Shown: in pieces, positions 35,397-46,600 of the stretch | Layout: every line of letters starts with the position of its first letter | Position numbering within the stretch: position 1 is the first letter of the stretch | Origin: Streptomyces sp. NBC_00464 | GTDB lineage: Bacteria > Actinomycetota > Actinomycetes > Streptomycetales > Streptomycetaceae | Length of the DNA stretch: 64,000 nt | Assembly (NCBI RefSeq): GCF_036013915.1 | Contig: NZ_CP107899.1 | Location: 4,650,001 to 4,714,000 of the forward strand | Reading direction: 5' to 3' | Program-made: the position numbers and the translations under genes | The notes under the pieces: model-generated | Databases searched by the model: none | What the model saw: only the letters and a program-made list of their open reading frames with translations | Told to the model about the DNA's origin: nothing

Positions 35397-38300
35397 TCAG
35401 CAGTGACAGGATCCAATAACCGAACCCTTCAATCGGTCCAGTTCTCCAAATACCGAGAAGTCCGGCATGGCGGTCGGGGCATCCAGCATCATGGCGCCCC
35501 CCGGACCCGACGGAGAGTAGAATTTCACCGATTCCCACGACCTCTGACCGCTGGCAACTGCCCTCGCAATCATGCCCATCTCATTGTCAGTAGCGAATCC
35601 AGCAGATCCAACCCTGAGGCCACGGCCAGCGGCAGCCATGAAGCCTCCCAGGTCATTCATCCCTGTCATGTTGACATGCAACGCCACATTCGGGTCGGCA
35701 ATGGCCTTTTCTGCAATCTGCTCAACATCTGCCGGACTGACGGTGGAGTAGGTATCAAACCCATTTTCTCCAGCCCAGCTGTCGAGCTTGCCCTTATTCT
35801 GCCAGCCCAAGGCAATATTGCAGTTGTGAACGAGTACCGGAGTAGCCCCCGCCAGCGCATAGTACGTGTGGACGTCGCTGACGGTCAGGTTGTGAACGGT
35901 CGCGTCCTGGACCGTCCAGCGGGCGATCGCCGTGATCTGGACGCGCGTCCCCGCGCTGGTGCGCAGCCATTCGCCGGACTTGAGGTCCGTGGCCTTGATC
36001 CAGTCGTTCAGTTCGGGGACCCAGAAGGGGTGGCCGTCGGTCGCGGTGACCTGGGCCGTCCTGGTGCCCTTCTTGCCGTCGGTGTCGATCGTGACCTTGA
36101 CCAGGTGCTTCAGGCCCTGGCCCTTGATCTCGGCCGTGACCGTCTCGGTCCGCGTCTCGCCGGTTGCCGGGTCGGTCGTGACGACCTTGTCGCCGGTCTT
36201 GACCTTCTCGATCGGCTTCGTCGAGCCGTCGGCCATCAGGACCTTGGTCCCCGGCACGAAGCTGTTGCACGTCCCGCCGGACTCGCCCGACGACCCGGCC
36301 TTGCCCGAGCCGCCGCTGCCGCTGGATCCGCCGCTGCTCTTGGCGGACCCCCCGGACTTCCCGCCCGGCTTCGAGCCGCCTCCGCCGCCGCCGTGGGACG
36401 ACACCTTCGGGGCCGCCTTGGCCTGGGCCCGCTTCTGGACCCCGTTACCGGTCTTCTTCGCGGCCGCGAGCGCCTTGTCGGCGGTTCTCTTCGCGGCCTC
36501 GGCGGCCTTCTTCTTGGCTCGCTGCGCCGCCAGCTTCTTGGCTCGCTCGATCGCCAGCTTCTTCGCCCGTAGCGCCGCCGCCTCGGCAGCCTTCGCCGCC
36601 TTGAGGACGATCTGGGCGGCCTTCTTCGCCGCCTGGAACGACTCGACCGCCTTGATCGTGCGCTTGACCGCCTTGATCACCGACGGGATCTTGCCGAGCT
36701 TCGTCCAGGGGATGGCGTCGACCGCGATGCTGACGCACGACCACATGTCACCGCCGAAGCAGGCCATGGCGTCGTTGATGCCGATGAAGTCCTTCAGCGT
36801 CTCCCATGCCACGGCGAGGATCACCGAGGTCATGGACTTGCCCATCATCGACTGCGCCTGCGCGACCTGCGCCGCCGACAGACCCGCGCCGGCCAGCGCC
36901 GCGGCCCGTTCGGTCGCCGAGAGCGAGATGGCCAGACCCGTTGGGTCGGACATCGTCACCGGGTTGTTGTGCGCGTAGGAGTACCCGTTGGACTGCAGTA
37001 CGTCGTTCAGGTCGAGCACCGGGTCGGCGGACAGGAAGCGTCCCACCACCGGGTCGTACAGGCGGGCGCCCAGCGGGACGAAGCCGGACGCGTTGTCCTC
37101 GACGGCGCCCAGGAAGCCGGTGTGCGCCCGGAGGCCGGCACCGACCGTGTCCGCGCCGCGCTGGTTGCCGAACGGGTCCTGCTTGCGGATCCGTACCTGC
37201 ATTCCGCCGTCCAGGGCGACCTCGGCGTAGGTGCTGCCCTGGTGGTCACCGGTCTGGGCGACGAGCCGGTCGGCGTTGTGGCCGTTGGCGTAGCGCATGA
37301 CCGCGCCGCCGGGAGCGGCGTAGGTGCGCTGGGTGGTGACCAGGACGCCGCCCTGCTGGACGGAGACCTCGGCCTCGCCCAGGTACAGCGTGGCCTGCTT
37401 CCCCTTGATCGTCAGCAGGCGGGAGCCGTCGGGGCCGTAGATGTAACGGGTGTCGTTCTGCGGCGCCCACAGTTGCTCGGCCTTCGTGCCGGCGCAGGCG
37501 GCCAGTACGACGGCGGTGCCATCCGCCGAGTCGGCGTTCTTGACCGACAGGCACAGTGTCGAGTCGACATGAATGAGCTGGCCGGAGGCGTTCCGCTTCA
37601 GCTCCTGGCCGGTCGAACCGTTGCACTTCTGGATCTGGACCGCGGACCCGGCGGCGGTGCCGGTGGGCTGGACACACCACTTGCCGTAGATGCTGAGCGT
37701 GCCCCGGTCGGGGTCGGTCTGTTCCTTACCCGGGGTGGGGGTGAAGCGCCAGTCCTGCGCCAGGGAGGAGTTGCAGGAGTACAACTCGACCGGTGTGCCC
37801 GCCACCGTCAGGCTGCTCGTGAGGTCGAGACACTTGTCGGCGAGGCCCACGTACGGGGTCTTGCCGCCGGTGCCCGCGCCCTTGATGCGGTCGACCTTGC
37901 CGTCGTACGTCCAGGTCAGGTCCTGCTTGTCACCGTTCTCCACGGAGGTGACGGACTTGGTCTCACCGGTCAGCTCGTACAGCCGATCCGCCTCGGCCTT
38001 GACCTGCGCGCCGGTCGGCGTGGTGTAGGTCTTCGACACCTTGGCCAGCGTGTGCGGCTGGGTGCCGTCGGCCTTGCCGTAGGCGTAGGTGGTCGTGGCG
38101 TCCTTGGTGGTGTTGCCGGTGAGGTCCTTCTCGGTCAGCTTGGTGCGGTTGCCGAGCAGGTCGTACTCGTACTCCTGCCAGTAGCCGGAACCGTCCTTGC
38201 CGGCGGCCACGCCGATCGCGCCGGCGCTGTCCTTCGGGCCGGTGCAGGCGGTCTGGTCCTTGGCGGTCCAGGCGGTCTTCAGCTGGCCCAGCGGGTCGTA

Positions 38301-41300
38301 GGCGAAGCACTGCCGTTCATCGATGCCGGTCGCGGCCTCCTGGATCGAGGTGACGTTTCCGGCCGGGTCGTAGGTGTACGACCGCTTGGAGACGAGGGTG
38401 CCGGGGACCACGGCCTTGTCGCCGCTCTGTTCGCGGTAGACCTGCTGGTCCTTCAGTTCGCCGCTGGACTCGTCGAACGTCGACTGCGTCCACACCCGGT
38501 AGGGCTGGGCGCCGAGCGTGGAGCGCAGCACCTGGCCGTAGGGGTCGTAGACCGTCTCGGCGCCGTACCAGTCCTTGCCGGAGACCGACAGCGGCTTGCC
38601 GTCCTCGTTGTAGCGGACGACGAGCTTCTCCGCCTCGAACGCGCCGACCTTCGGCAGCGTGGAGCTCTCCAGTACGCCGTCGGCGGCGTACTCGTAGGAG
38701 TACGTGTACGACTTGTCCAGGCCCCAGGTGTCGGCCAGCGTGGCCGGCAGGCTCATCGTGGTGGACGTCGGCTGGTAGTCCTTGGTGTAGCCGTCGACCG
38801 TCTGTGTGTAGGCCTGGCCGTCGGTGTAGCGGGTGGCGGTGGAGGGCAGGCCCTTGCCGCCGGGGGCCAGGTCGTAGCCGTAGTCGGCCAGGAGGGTGCC
38901 GTTCGCGTCGTTCAGCCGCTGCTGGGTGGGCCTCGACAGCTGGTCGTAGCCGTTCCATACGGTGACGCCCCGGGCGTTCCTCGTGGTGAGGACGCGGTCG
39001 TGGTTGTCGTACGTGTTCCGCGTCGTGCCCGTGTCCGGGTCGGTGGCGGTCTCCTGACGGCCCCGGCTGTCGTACGTCCAGGTCCACGGGTGCGCGGTGT
39101 CGGCTGAATTGACCGCCTTCGCCAGCTGTCCGCGGGCGTCGTACTGGTAGCGCATCGACGTGAAGCCGTCGGGTGCGGCCGGGTTGAAGGTGTCCACGCG
39201 GGACGTGCGGCCGAGGGCGTCGGTGTAGACCTGGTAGGACGAGGCGCCCTGCGGGTTGATCACCTTCGACCAGTCCAGGCCGTACTCGTAGCGGGTGGCC
39301 CGCTCCTCGACCGGCTGGGACGACGACTCGTGGGTCAGCGGGTCCTCGACCTTGAGGTAGGGCGTCTCCTTGAGCACGCGGCCGGAACCGTCGTAGGCGT
39401 AGCGGGTGATGTTGGGGACGGCCGTGTCGCTGACCGGGGTGAACAGATCGCCCGCTGTGGCCTCGTACGTCAGGTAGGCGTTGTTGGTCTGCCACACCTC
39501 ACCGGAGCTGTTGTACAGCGTGTCGGTGATGAGCCGGCCGCCGCCGTCCGCCTGCTCCTGCGTCTGCCGCTCGCGGCCGAGGCCGTCGTAGAGCGTGACG
39601 GAGGTCTCGATGCGTTCGTCGTGGCCGCGCGTGTAGGTGGTGACGTAGGAGGGCTTGCGGTCCTCGCCGGCCTGGTACTTCGGCACCGTGTAGACCGCCT
39701 TGAAGTCCGGCACGGCTGTGTCGGAGGGGGTCCGGTCGGCGGCCCAGGCCTTCTCGAGCCGGCCCAGAGGGTCGAACTCGGCCTGGCTGACGTGCTTGTT
39801 CGCGTCGGTCGTCTTCAGGGTGGTGCCGCGGCCGGGCTCGACCTCGCGGATCTCGGAGTGTCCGGCGGCGTTGGTCTGGGTGACCTTGAAGACCTGGCCG
39901 GTGTCCGGCTCGTACGTGATCGAGCCGGCGGGCTTGTCGTCCTGGTCGGTCATGCTCACCACACGGCCGACCGCGTCGAACGCGGTGCTGCCGTCGGACT
40001 GCCAGCCGGTTCCGGTGCCGTTGACCGACCAGGTCCGGGACGCCTCGCCCTTCGTGGTGGACGCGAGCGCCGCACCGTAGGCCTGGCCGTCGTACGCGGT
40101 CCTGGTGCCGCCGCTCAGCGTCGACAGGGTGGCGAAGTCGGCCGCGGCGCAGGTGGTCGGGGAGACCAGGACCTGCTTGGACAGACCGATGAGGTTCTTC
40201 GCGGTGTTGTGGACGTACTCCGACTTGGTGCAGGACTCGTCGCCGGGCTTGCCCGTGTCGCCGAACGACTCCACCTGGACGGGCAGGCCGTAGACCGACT
40301 CGTAGGTGGTGTGGGTCTTCACCATCCGCTCGGTGCGGACGTCGTCGCTGTTCATGCCGGAGGACCTGGTGTACGCGATCTCGTCGGGTTCGGTCACCCG
40401 CCAGGCGCGCAGCGGGTCCAGGCCGTCGTCGCGGTCGCGGTGGGCGAGTTCGGTAGCGGCCGGGACGGTGAGGGAGCGGGAGACCCAGTCCGTGTCGGCG
40501 TCGTCCGCCTCGTCGTAGTCGAGTTCCTCGGCGATACGGCCGGCGAACGGTTCCCTGTCCTTGGCGATCTCGGCGCCCTTGATGTCCTTCACCGAGACGT
40601 CGTCACCCATGCCGCGGAAGAAGCGGGTGACGGACTTGGAGCGCGTGGAGCCGATCGCCTTGTCGTCGGCACCGGTGATCACCGAGGTCTGCTCGAACCC
40701 GGCGAACTGCGAGTAGGTGCGGGTGGACTTCTTGGTGAACTCGGCCTCGGCGAGCTTCCAGCCCGCGTTCTTGTACTGGTACGCGGTCTGCGTCGTGTAC
40801 GCCCCGTTGACGTTGGGGAGTTCTTCGATGGTCCCCACCACGTACTTGTGGAACCAGTCGATGTCCTCGACCTCGGGGTCGGGGTGCCAGAACGACGGGT
40901 AGCACAAACGGGTGTTGGACTTCAGCGCCGCCTTGTCGGACTTGCCGGGCAGGTCGGTGCCGGTGGCGCAGTCACCGGCGGGCTGTTTGTAGGTGACGAC
41001 GGTCTCGCCGCCGTACTCGTTGATGACGCGCGCGATGCGCAACCGGGAGAACCCGGGCCGCGGGTCGTTCGGGCGCTTCACCCGGTTCGGCATGTCCTCG
41101 GCGTTGGACTCGAAGCGCACCGCGTTCATGGGGACGTTCTTGTCGGTGCTGCCGTTGCGGGCGTAGCCGGTGCGCTGCACGGACTCCAGCCACAGGGCGG
41201 TGTTCGGACCGGTCTTCAGGACCGGGAAGTTCTGTGTCAGCGTGAACCGGTCGACCACCTGCCGTGCGGTGGTGTCCGTTCGGCGCTGCGCCGATGTCTG

Positions 41301-43310
41301 GATCTGCACCAGGCGCTTGCGGCTCCAGAAGGAGGGGCCGGCGTTCCAGCACTTCGTCTTGTAACTGGTGGTGACCTTGCGGCAGTTCAGGTCTGCGGGA
41401 GTGTCGTACCAGATGCGGTACTTGCCTGGGTCCTTGTCCTCGAAGTTGGCGTCCGAGCAGGTCAGAGCGCCTTCGTCGAGGCAGCGGTCGTCGACGGTGA
41501 AGTCGACGCGGGCCGGGGCGGGCGCCGAGAACAGGGTGTTCTTGCGCTGGCCGTATTCGATGTGGTCGAGCCAGCCGTCGCGGTCGTAGACGACCGGGGC
41601 CTTGAAGTCGAAGTTGCGGGCGTAGTAGTTCGTGTCCTTCTTCCACCAGAAGGACATGGCGTTCTCGTGGATGTCCTCGACGTAGTCGAGGCTCCAGCGC
41701 CAGCCCTGGGTGCACGCGGAGTGGGCCCAGTCACCGGCCTTGTAGCAGTCCTCGCCGTCGTGGTTGCCGTACACCGGGACGGTCAGCACCGAGTCGGTGA
41801 CCGGCTGGCCGGAGGTCCAGCCGGGCAGCTTGTTCCGGCCGAACCAGTAGCGGGTGCCGTCACGGGTGGTGACGACCCAGTACTCGCCGTTCCTGGCGCC
41901 GTTGTCGTTCTCGGCGTCGGTCAGCCGCTCCACCTGGGAGCCGTCGCCGTTGGCCGTGAACCACTTGCCCTGGCCCTTGTCCCAGACCAGCTCGGTGGTC
42001 ATGCCGCCGAGCGACAGGGTGGCGTTGTCGGAGCCCCAGCACAGGTCCGCGGTGCGGTGCGTCTTGTTGTTGGAGCCTTCCTTCTTGGAGTCCTCGCGGC
42101 AGTTGGCGTACGTCCGGGTGATCGATCCCGGGTTGTAGTCCCAGCCGTCGCCGATCCAGGAGGCCTGGTTGTTGGTGGAGGACGTACGGCCGTCGACCGA
42201 CTGCGAGGAGTAGCCCAGGGAGATCTTGGGCGACAGGCCTCCGGGGCTCTCCGGCACCTGCACGTCGTAGGAGTACGTGAAGGCGCCCGAGGAGGAGCCC
42301 GCCGCCCAGGAGCCGGAGGACAGCAGCGGAGTCGCGGTGAAGTCGCCCGAGGCCGAGGCCCCGGTGTCCATCGCGCCGATGACCTGCGGGCCGGAGGCGT
42401 CCACGACCGGCAGGACGTCGCTGTCGCGGTAGGACGCGGAGCGGACGCTCGCGCCCGACGTCGTCGAACCGGTGTCGCCGCCCAGCAGGTCGGCGACCGG
42501 AACGGAACCGGTGAGGATCTTGCGGGTGGCCGACTTCTTCGCGGCCGCGGTCCGGGTGGGCGCCTTGCCGGCGGGGACCACCTCGACCGAACTGCGCAGC
42601 CGCTCCGGCTTCTTGTCGGCAGTGCCGGACATGGTCGTCACGCCGTCGTCGGTGGCGCAGTCGCCGGTGTCGGGCGCGTCGAGGACGCAGTCCGGGAGCA
42701 GGACGAGACCGAAGCGGTCGGCGGCCTGCGGGCCGTAGAGGTCGGCGAAGCCGGTGGTGTCGACGGCGATGGAGACCTGCGCCGCGGGGTCGGCACCGGC
42801 CGGCGGCGTGACCCTCATGATCATTCCGGAGACGCCCGCGTCCTGGGACGTGCTCGGCGCGGCCAGGCCGACCTTCCAGTCACCGGCGATCGCGGTCGGG
42901 TCGGTGCCCTCGGGCACGCCGACGGCGATGGGGAGGTCGTCGACGGCAACCGTCGTACCGGGCGCGGTGTCCGCTGTCAGCGTGGCGACACCCTCGTCGG
43001 GCGACCAGGGCGTGACGGCGGTCGGCTGGTACGGGTCGACGGGTACTTCGTCCGCGGTGGTGAGGTTCTTCTCGGCTTCCTCGTCCCCCTCGAGCGCGGT
43101 GCTCTCGGGCAGGTCGGGGAGCTCGACCTCCTCGCGGCTCATGCCGGGGCCGGGTATCGCCCACGCCTCGGCGCTGAGGCTGCCCACCGAAAGGGACAGC
43201 GCCAGCAGTAGGACGGTCGCCACCCGGCTCTGCCTGAGGCGACGTCGATGTGACTTCGTCCCGACCGGGCGTGAACGCCCCAGCCACGACGGCGGACTTT
43301 GAGCACGCAT
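35397..43310 (-). CDS. RHS/YD-repeat polymorphic toxin with lectin and Hint domains
   Basis: About 2,637 residues. In order: a long basic N-region and Sec signal (about 28-50, VATVLLLALSLSVG...AWA); an SpvB/TcdB-like domain near 350-400 (SPKISLGYSSQSVDG, ASWIGDGWDY); long YD-repeat arrays (about 1100-1800); an inserted ricin-type beta-trefoil lectin (about 1822-1950, CLDLTSS...WRFTP, WCVQPTG); the RHS core (LGARLYDPVVGRFLSADP, about 2080); an Ala/Lys coil (about 2215-2300) and a Gly/Ser linker; a Hint autoprotease from C2348 (CNSFVPGTKVL) to N2496-C2497 (VHNC); then a 140-residue toxin of unknown type ending SCHC. ATG at 43310 is the most likely of several in-frame starts. Confidence 0.9.
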   Translation of the reverse strand: MRAQSPPSWLGRSRPVGTKSHRRRLRQSRVATVLLLALSLSVGSLSAEAWAIPGPGMSREEVELPDLPESTALEGDEEAEKNLTTADEVPVDPYQPTAVTPWSPDEGVATLTADTAPGTTVAVDDLPIAVGVPEGTDPTAIAGDWKVGLAAPSTSQDAGVSGMIMRVTPPAGADPAAQVSIAVDTTGFADLYGPQAADRFGLVLLPDCVLDAPDTGDCATDDGVTTMSGTADKKPERLRSSVEVVPAGKAPTRTAAAKKSATRKILTGSVPVADLLGGDTGSTTSGASVRSASYRDSDVLPVVDASGPQVIGAMDTGASASGDFTATPLLSSGSWAAGSSSGAFTYSYDVQVPESPGGLSPKISLGYSSQSVDGRTSSTNNQASWIGDGWDYNPGSITRTYANCREDSKKEGSNNKTHRTADLCWGSDNATLSLGGMTTELVWDKGQGKWFTANGDGSQVERLTDAENDNGARNGEYWVVTTRDGTRYWFGRNKLPGWTSGQPVTDSVLTVPVYGNHDGEDCYKAGDWAHSACTQGWRWSLDYVEDIHENAMSFWWKKDTNYYARNFDFKAPVVYDRDGWLDHIEYGQRKNTLFSAPAPARVDFTVDDRCLDEGALTCSDANFEDKDPGKYRIWYDTPADLNCRKVTTSYKTKCWNAGPSFWSRKRLVQIQTSAQRRTDTTARQVVDRFTLTQNFPVLKTGPNTALWLESVQRTGYARNGSTDKNVPMNAVRFESNAEDMPNRVKRPNDPRPGFSRLRIARVINEYGGETVVTYKQPAGDCATGTDLPGKSDKAALKSNTRLCYPSFWHPDPEVEDIDWFHKYVVGTIEELPNVNGAYTTQTAYQYKNAGWKLAEAEFTKKSTRTYSQFAGFEQTSVITGADDKAIGSTRSKSVTRFFRGMGDDVSVKDIKGAEIAKDREPFAGRIAEELDYDEADDADTDWVSRSLTVPAATELAHRDRDDGLDPLRAWRVTEPDEIAYTRSSGMNSDDVRTERMVKTHTTYESVYGLPVQVESFGDTGKPGDESCTKSEYVHNTAKNLIGLSKQVLVSPTTCAAADFATLSTLSGGTRTAYDGQAYGAALASTTKGEASRTWSVNGTGTGWQSDGSTAFDAVGRVVSMTDQDDKPAGSITYEPDTGQVFKVTQTNAAGHSEIREVEPGRGTTLKTTDANKHVSQAEFDPLGRLEKAWAADRTPSDTAVPDFKAVYTVPKYQAGEDRKPSYVTTYTRGHDERIETSVTLYDGLGRERQTQEQADGGGRLITDTLYNSSGEVWQTNNAYLTYEATAGDLFTPVSDTAVPNITRYAYDGSGRVLKETPYLKVEDPLTHESSSQPVEERATRYEYGLDWSKVINPQGASSYQVYTDALGRTSRVDTFNPAAPDGFTSMRYQYDARGQLAKAVNSADTAHPWTWTYDSRGRQETATDPDTGTTRNTYDNHDRVLTTRNARGVTVWNGYDQLSRPTQQRLNDANGTLLADYGYDLAPGGKGLPSTATRYTDGQAYTQTVDGYTKDYQPTSTTMSLPATLADTWGLDKSYTYSYEYAADGVLESSTLPKVGAFEAEKLVVRYNEDGKPLSVSGKDWYGAETVYDPYGQVLRSTLGAQPYRVWTQSTFDESSGELKDQQVYREQSGDKAVVPGTLVSKRSYTYDPAGNVTSIQEAATGIDERQCFAYDPLGQLKTAWTAKDQTACTGPKDSAGAIGVAAGKDGSGYWQEYEYDLLGNRTKLTEKDLTGNTTKDATTTYAYGKADGTQPHTLAKVSKTYTTPTGAQVKAEADRLYELTGETKSVTSVENGDKQDLTWTYDGKVDRIKGAGTGGKTPYVGLADKCLDLTSSLTVAGTPVELYSCNSSLAQDWRFTPTPGKEQTDPDRGTLSIYGKWCVQPTGTAAGSAVQIQKCNGSTGQELKRNASGQLIHVDSTLCLSVKNADSADGTAVVLAACAGTKAEQLWAPQNDTRYIYGPDGSRLLTIKGKQATLYLGEAEVSVQQGGVLVTTQRTYAAPGGAVMRYANGHNADRLVAQTGDHQGSTYAEVALDGGMQVRIRKQDPFGNQRGADTVGAGLRAHTGFLGAVEDNASGFVPLGARLYDPVVGRFLSADPVLDLNDVLQSNGYSYAHNNPVTMSDPTGLAISLSATERAAALAGAGLSAAQVAQAQSMMGKSMTSVILAVAWETLKDFIGINDAMACFGGDMWSCVSIAVDAIPWTKLGKIPSVIKAVKRTIKAVESFQAAKKAAQIVLKAAKAAEAAALRAKKLAIERAKKLAAQRAKKKAAEAAKRTADKALAAAKKTGNGVQKRAQAKAAPKVSSHGGGGGGSKPGGKSGGSAKSSGGSSGSGGSGKAGSSGESGGTCNSFVPGTKVLMADGSTKPIEKVKTGDKVVTTDPATGETRTETVTAEIKGQGLKHLVKVTIDTDGKKGTRTAQVTATDGHPFWVPELNDWIKATDLKSGEWLRTSAGTRVQITAIARWTVQDATVHNLTVSDVHTYYALAGATPVLVHNCNIALGWQNKGKLDSWAGENGFDTYSTVSPADVEQIAEKAIADPNVALHVNMTGMNDLGGFMAAAGRGLRVGSAGFATDNEMGMIARAVASGQRSWESVKFYSPSGPGGAMMLDAPTAMPDFSVFGELDRLKGSVIGSCHC

Positions 43311-43680
43311 ACGCGTCGACCCCACCCAAGGCATGCGAAGAACAACAGATGGTCCCGAACCCTCTGTCATGAACCCCGCAGATTTCAAGATCGGTCGAGA
43401 GGGGTGCGAACGGGTCCGTGTGATCTCCGTCATGCGGCATGCGCTGACATACCGTCAACTTCGCGGATAAGTCGATAAAATGTCGAGAAGCCCCGCCTAC
43501 TGCACCACTTCGGGTGATCAAAAGCCGCAGATGACGCACAGTCAACGGCTGGTCATGGGCGCACCATCTCTTCGTCACGACTTCATAAATTCTCCATATG
43601 CGGATCTCGTGTGGAGTTCGTGTGATGGTGTGCGCGCCCATGCCCGTTCACTTGGTCCCACACGGGAGTAGACCGCCGCC
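43311..43680. promoter_or_regulatory. Divergent promoter region between RHS and FG-GAP genes
   Basis: This 370-bp region is noticeably more A/T-rich than its flanks (for example 43460-43500 and 43570-43620). Alternative in-frame starts of the RHS gene reach to 43433, so the true gap may be shorter. No gene is seen. It is a probable shared, regulated control region for the two secreted proteins. Confidence 0.5.
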
Positions 43681-46600
43681 GTGTCCGCGCCGCATCGTTT
43701 CCTCAGCCCCTTCGTGCGCACGCGCACCAGGTTGGCCCTCACCCTCGGCCTCGTCCTTGTCGCCCTGACCACCGCGCTGTTGCCGTGGCGGAGCTCTGAC
43801 GAAGCCTCACCGCCCCTGTCGCACAAGGCCACCGAGGCACGACCGGCGGCAACCGGCCCACGCGACGAAGCCGCCGCCCAGGCCGAGGCCCTGCGCACCC
43901 ACAAGCAGGTGCTCGTGGACACGGCCACCACCGCGACCTCGCAGACCTGGGCGCGACCGGACGGGTTGATGCGCACCCGGATCACCGCGCTGCCCGTCCG
44001 GGCGAAGACCGCCGAAGGCACCTGGGCCCCCGTCGACAACCGGCTGCGCCGGGTGGAGGGCGCCGCCGACGGCCTGGGTGTCAGGCCGGTCAACCCGGCT
44101 CAGCCCGTCCGCTTCTCCAGCGGCACCCCGGGCCCCCGGGCCGACCGCTCCTTCGTCCGCCTGCCACCGTCCGAGGATCCGAAGGCATCGGGGACCGCGT
44201 CCGCCGCAGGCCCGAAGGCGTCGTCCCGCACCGTGCTGGCAGAGTTGGAACTCGACGGGAACACCGTGGCCTACACCTGGCCCGGCCCACTGCCCGAGCC
44301 GGTGCTCGACGGGCCGCGCGCTCTGTACTCCGAGGTGCTGCCGGGCGTCGACCTGTTGCTGGTCGCCCGCGAGGAGGGCGGCTTCGCCCAGCTGCTGATC
44401 GTCAAGAACCGTGAGGCCGCGCAGAGCAAGGCGCTGACCACCGTGGCGTACGGGCTGAGTTCGACGACCGCGGTGTTCCATCACGACGAGGGCAGTGGAC
44501 TCGTACGCGTGAAGGACCGCTCCGGCAAGGAGATCGGCTCGATCCCGACGCCCTTCGCCTGGGACTCCAACGGCCGTGACCCGGAGCTGGGTGAGGGCCG
44601 GTCCACGCCGCGCACCTCGGTCGCCACGCCGGCGGACGTGCTGAAGCTGTCCGGTCTGAGTGGCATCGAACCGGGCTCGCACCAGGCCCCGATGCCGGTC
44701 GAGTTGAAGGGCGACGGAACCGGCACCGCCCGGCTCGACCTGCATGTGGCCCGCAGCGGACTGCTCGACGACCCCGACGTGCGCTACCCGGTGTTCATCG
44801 ACCCGCCGTTCAACGGTGACTGGCTGGGGTGGACCGTCGCCTACAAGCCGCACCCGAACACCAGCTTCTGGAACGGCACCAACTTCAGCTCCGGCACTTC
44901 GGACGCCCGCGTCGGCCACGAGAGCGAGACCAACGGCACGGCCCGCTCCTTCTGGCGGATGAGATACAGCGCCAGTCTGAAGGGCGCGACGATCAGCTCG
45001 GCGAGCTTCAAGGTGCTCAACAACCACTCCTGGTCCTGTACCAAACGTGAGTTCCAGTTCTGGCTGACGGGGGGAATCTCCTCCGGTACGACATGGAACA
45101 AGCAGCCGAGCTGGGCGACGGAGATCCAGCGCAATACGTTCGCCCACGGATGGTCCTCGTCCTCATGCCCGGACGACTACGAGGCGTTCGACGTCAAGTC
45201 CGCCGCTCAGAAGGGCGCGGACAACGGCTGGTCGAACATCACCTTCGGCATGCGTGCCACCAGCGAGTCCGACGATCAGACGTGGCGCAAGTTCAAGGCC
45301 ACCAGCGCCGTGATGGAAGTGGACTACAACCGGCCGCCCGCCACCCCTTCCAGCGTCTCCAGCACCCCCGGCGGCACCTGCAACCAGACCACGGCCGGCG
45401 CCACGATCGGCAAGACGAACCTGGTCCTGTCGGCGAAGTCCACCGACCCCGACAACAACCTCAAGGGCCTGCGCTTCCGCTTCTGGAAGAAGGGCGCCAG
45501 CACCCCGACGGGCACCCTGGTCACCAGCCTCTCCAGCGGCAAGGCAACGCTGACCGTCCCCTCGACCACCCTGGTGGACAAGACCGTCTACTACTGGGAC
45601 GTGCGCGCCGAGGACTCCGGCGGCAGGACGTCGGCGTACTACCCGACCAGCGGCAACCGCTGCACCCTCACCGTCGACGGCTCGGGGCCGCCGCCGCCCA
45701 CCGTGGAGAGCGACGTCTTTCCCGAGGCCACACCCGACGGCCAGACCTGGGCCACGGTCGACTTCGGCAAGACCGGCCCCGTCACCTTCACCTCCGAGGG
45801 GGCCAGCAAGTTCCGGTGGTCCATCGACGGCGTGAACCCCAAGGACGTGGCCGCCACCAACGGCACCCTCACGCTCACCGCTTTCACTCCGTCCCACGCC
45901 GGTCCCAACGCGCTCCAGGTGTACGCCTACGACGCGCTCGGCAACCCGAGCAAACGCACCGACTACAGCTTCTACGTCCCGCCGCGGGACAAGGCGGACG
46001 GCCCCTTCGACACAGGCGGCGACAGCATCCCCGACCTGCTGATCGTGGACGCCGACGGCCACCTCCGCAACTGTGTGGGCGGACCCGAGGGCGACCTGTA
46101 CGGCTGCCTGGCCGCTTCCTACGACGCGGACAAGCAGCCCCACCCGCAGGGGCACTGGTACGACCCGGCCACCGGCAAGGCGGCGCTGATCACCCACTAC
46201 CAGGACGTCTACCCGGGTGATGGCTCCACCGACCTGTTCGCGGTCAACCCGGACGGCCGCTTCCGGCTGTACCCGGGCGACGGCTACGGCAGCTTCGACG
46301 TCACCCGGCGCCTGGAGGTCCGCCTGCCCTCGAACGCTCCGGCGCCGTCGACCTGGACGCAGATCAGGGCCACCGGCGACATCACCGGTGACAAACTGCC
46401 CGACTTCGTGCTGCGTTCCGGTACCCAGTTCTGGCTGCTGTCCGGCTACACCGGCGCCACGTTCCGGACGGCCACGCTGATGAACGACGACGCGTGGGGC
46501 CGCCGCGACATCGTCAACGTCACCGACATCAACGGCGACAAGACGCCCGACCTGCTGTGGCGCAACCTGGACAACGGCAACATGTACCTCCGCCAGGGCA

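Noticed and set aside
39330..43211. Long plus-strand frame within the RHS gene
   Set aside because: Antisense shadow; the minus frame has continuous YD-repeat and SpvB-like sequence.
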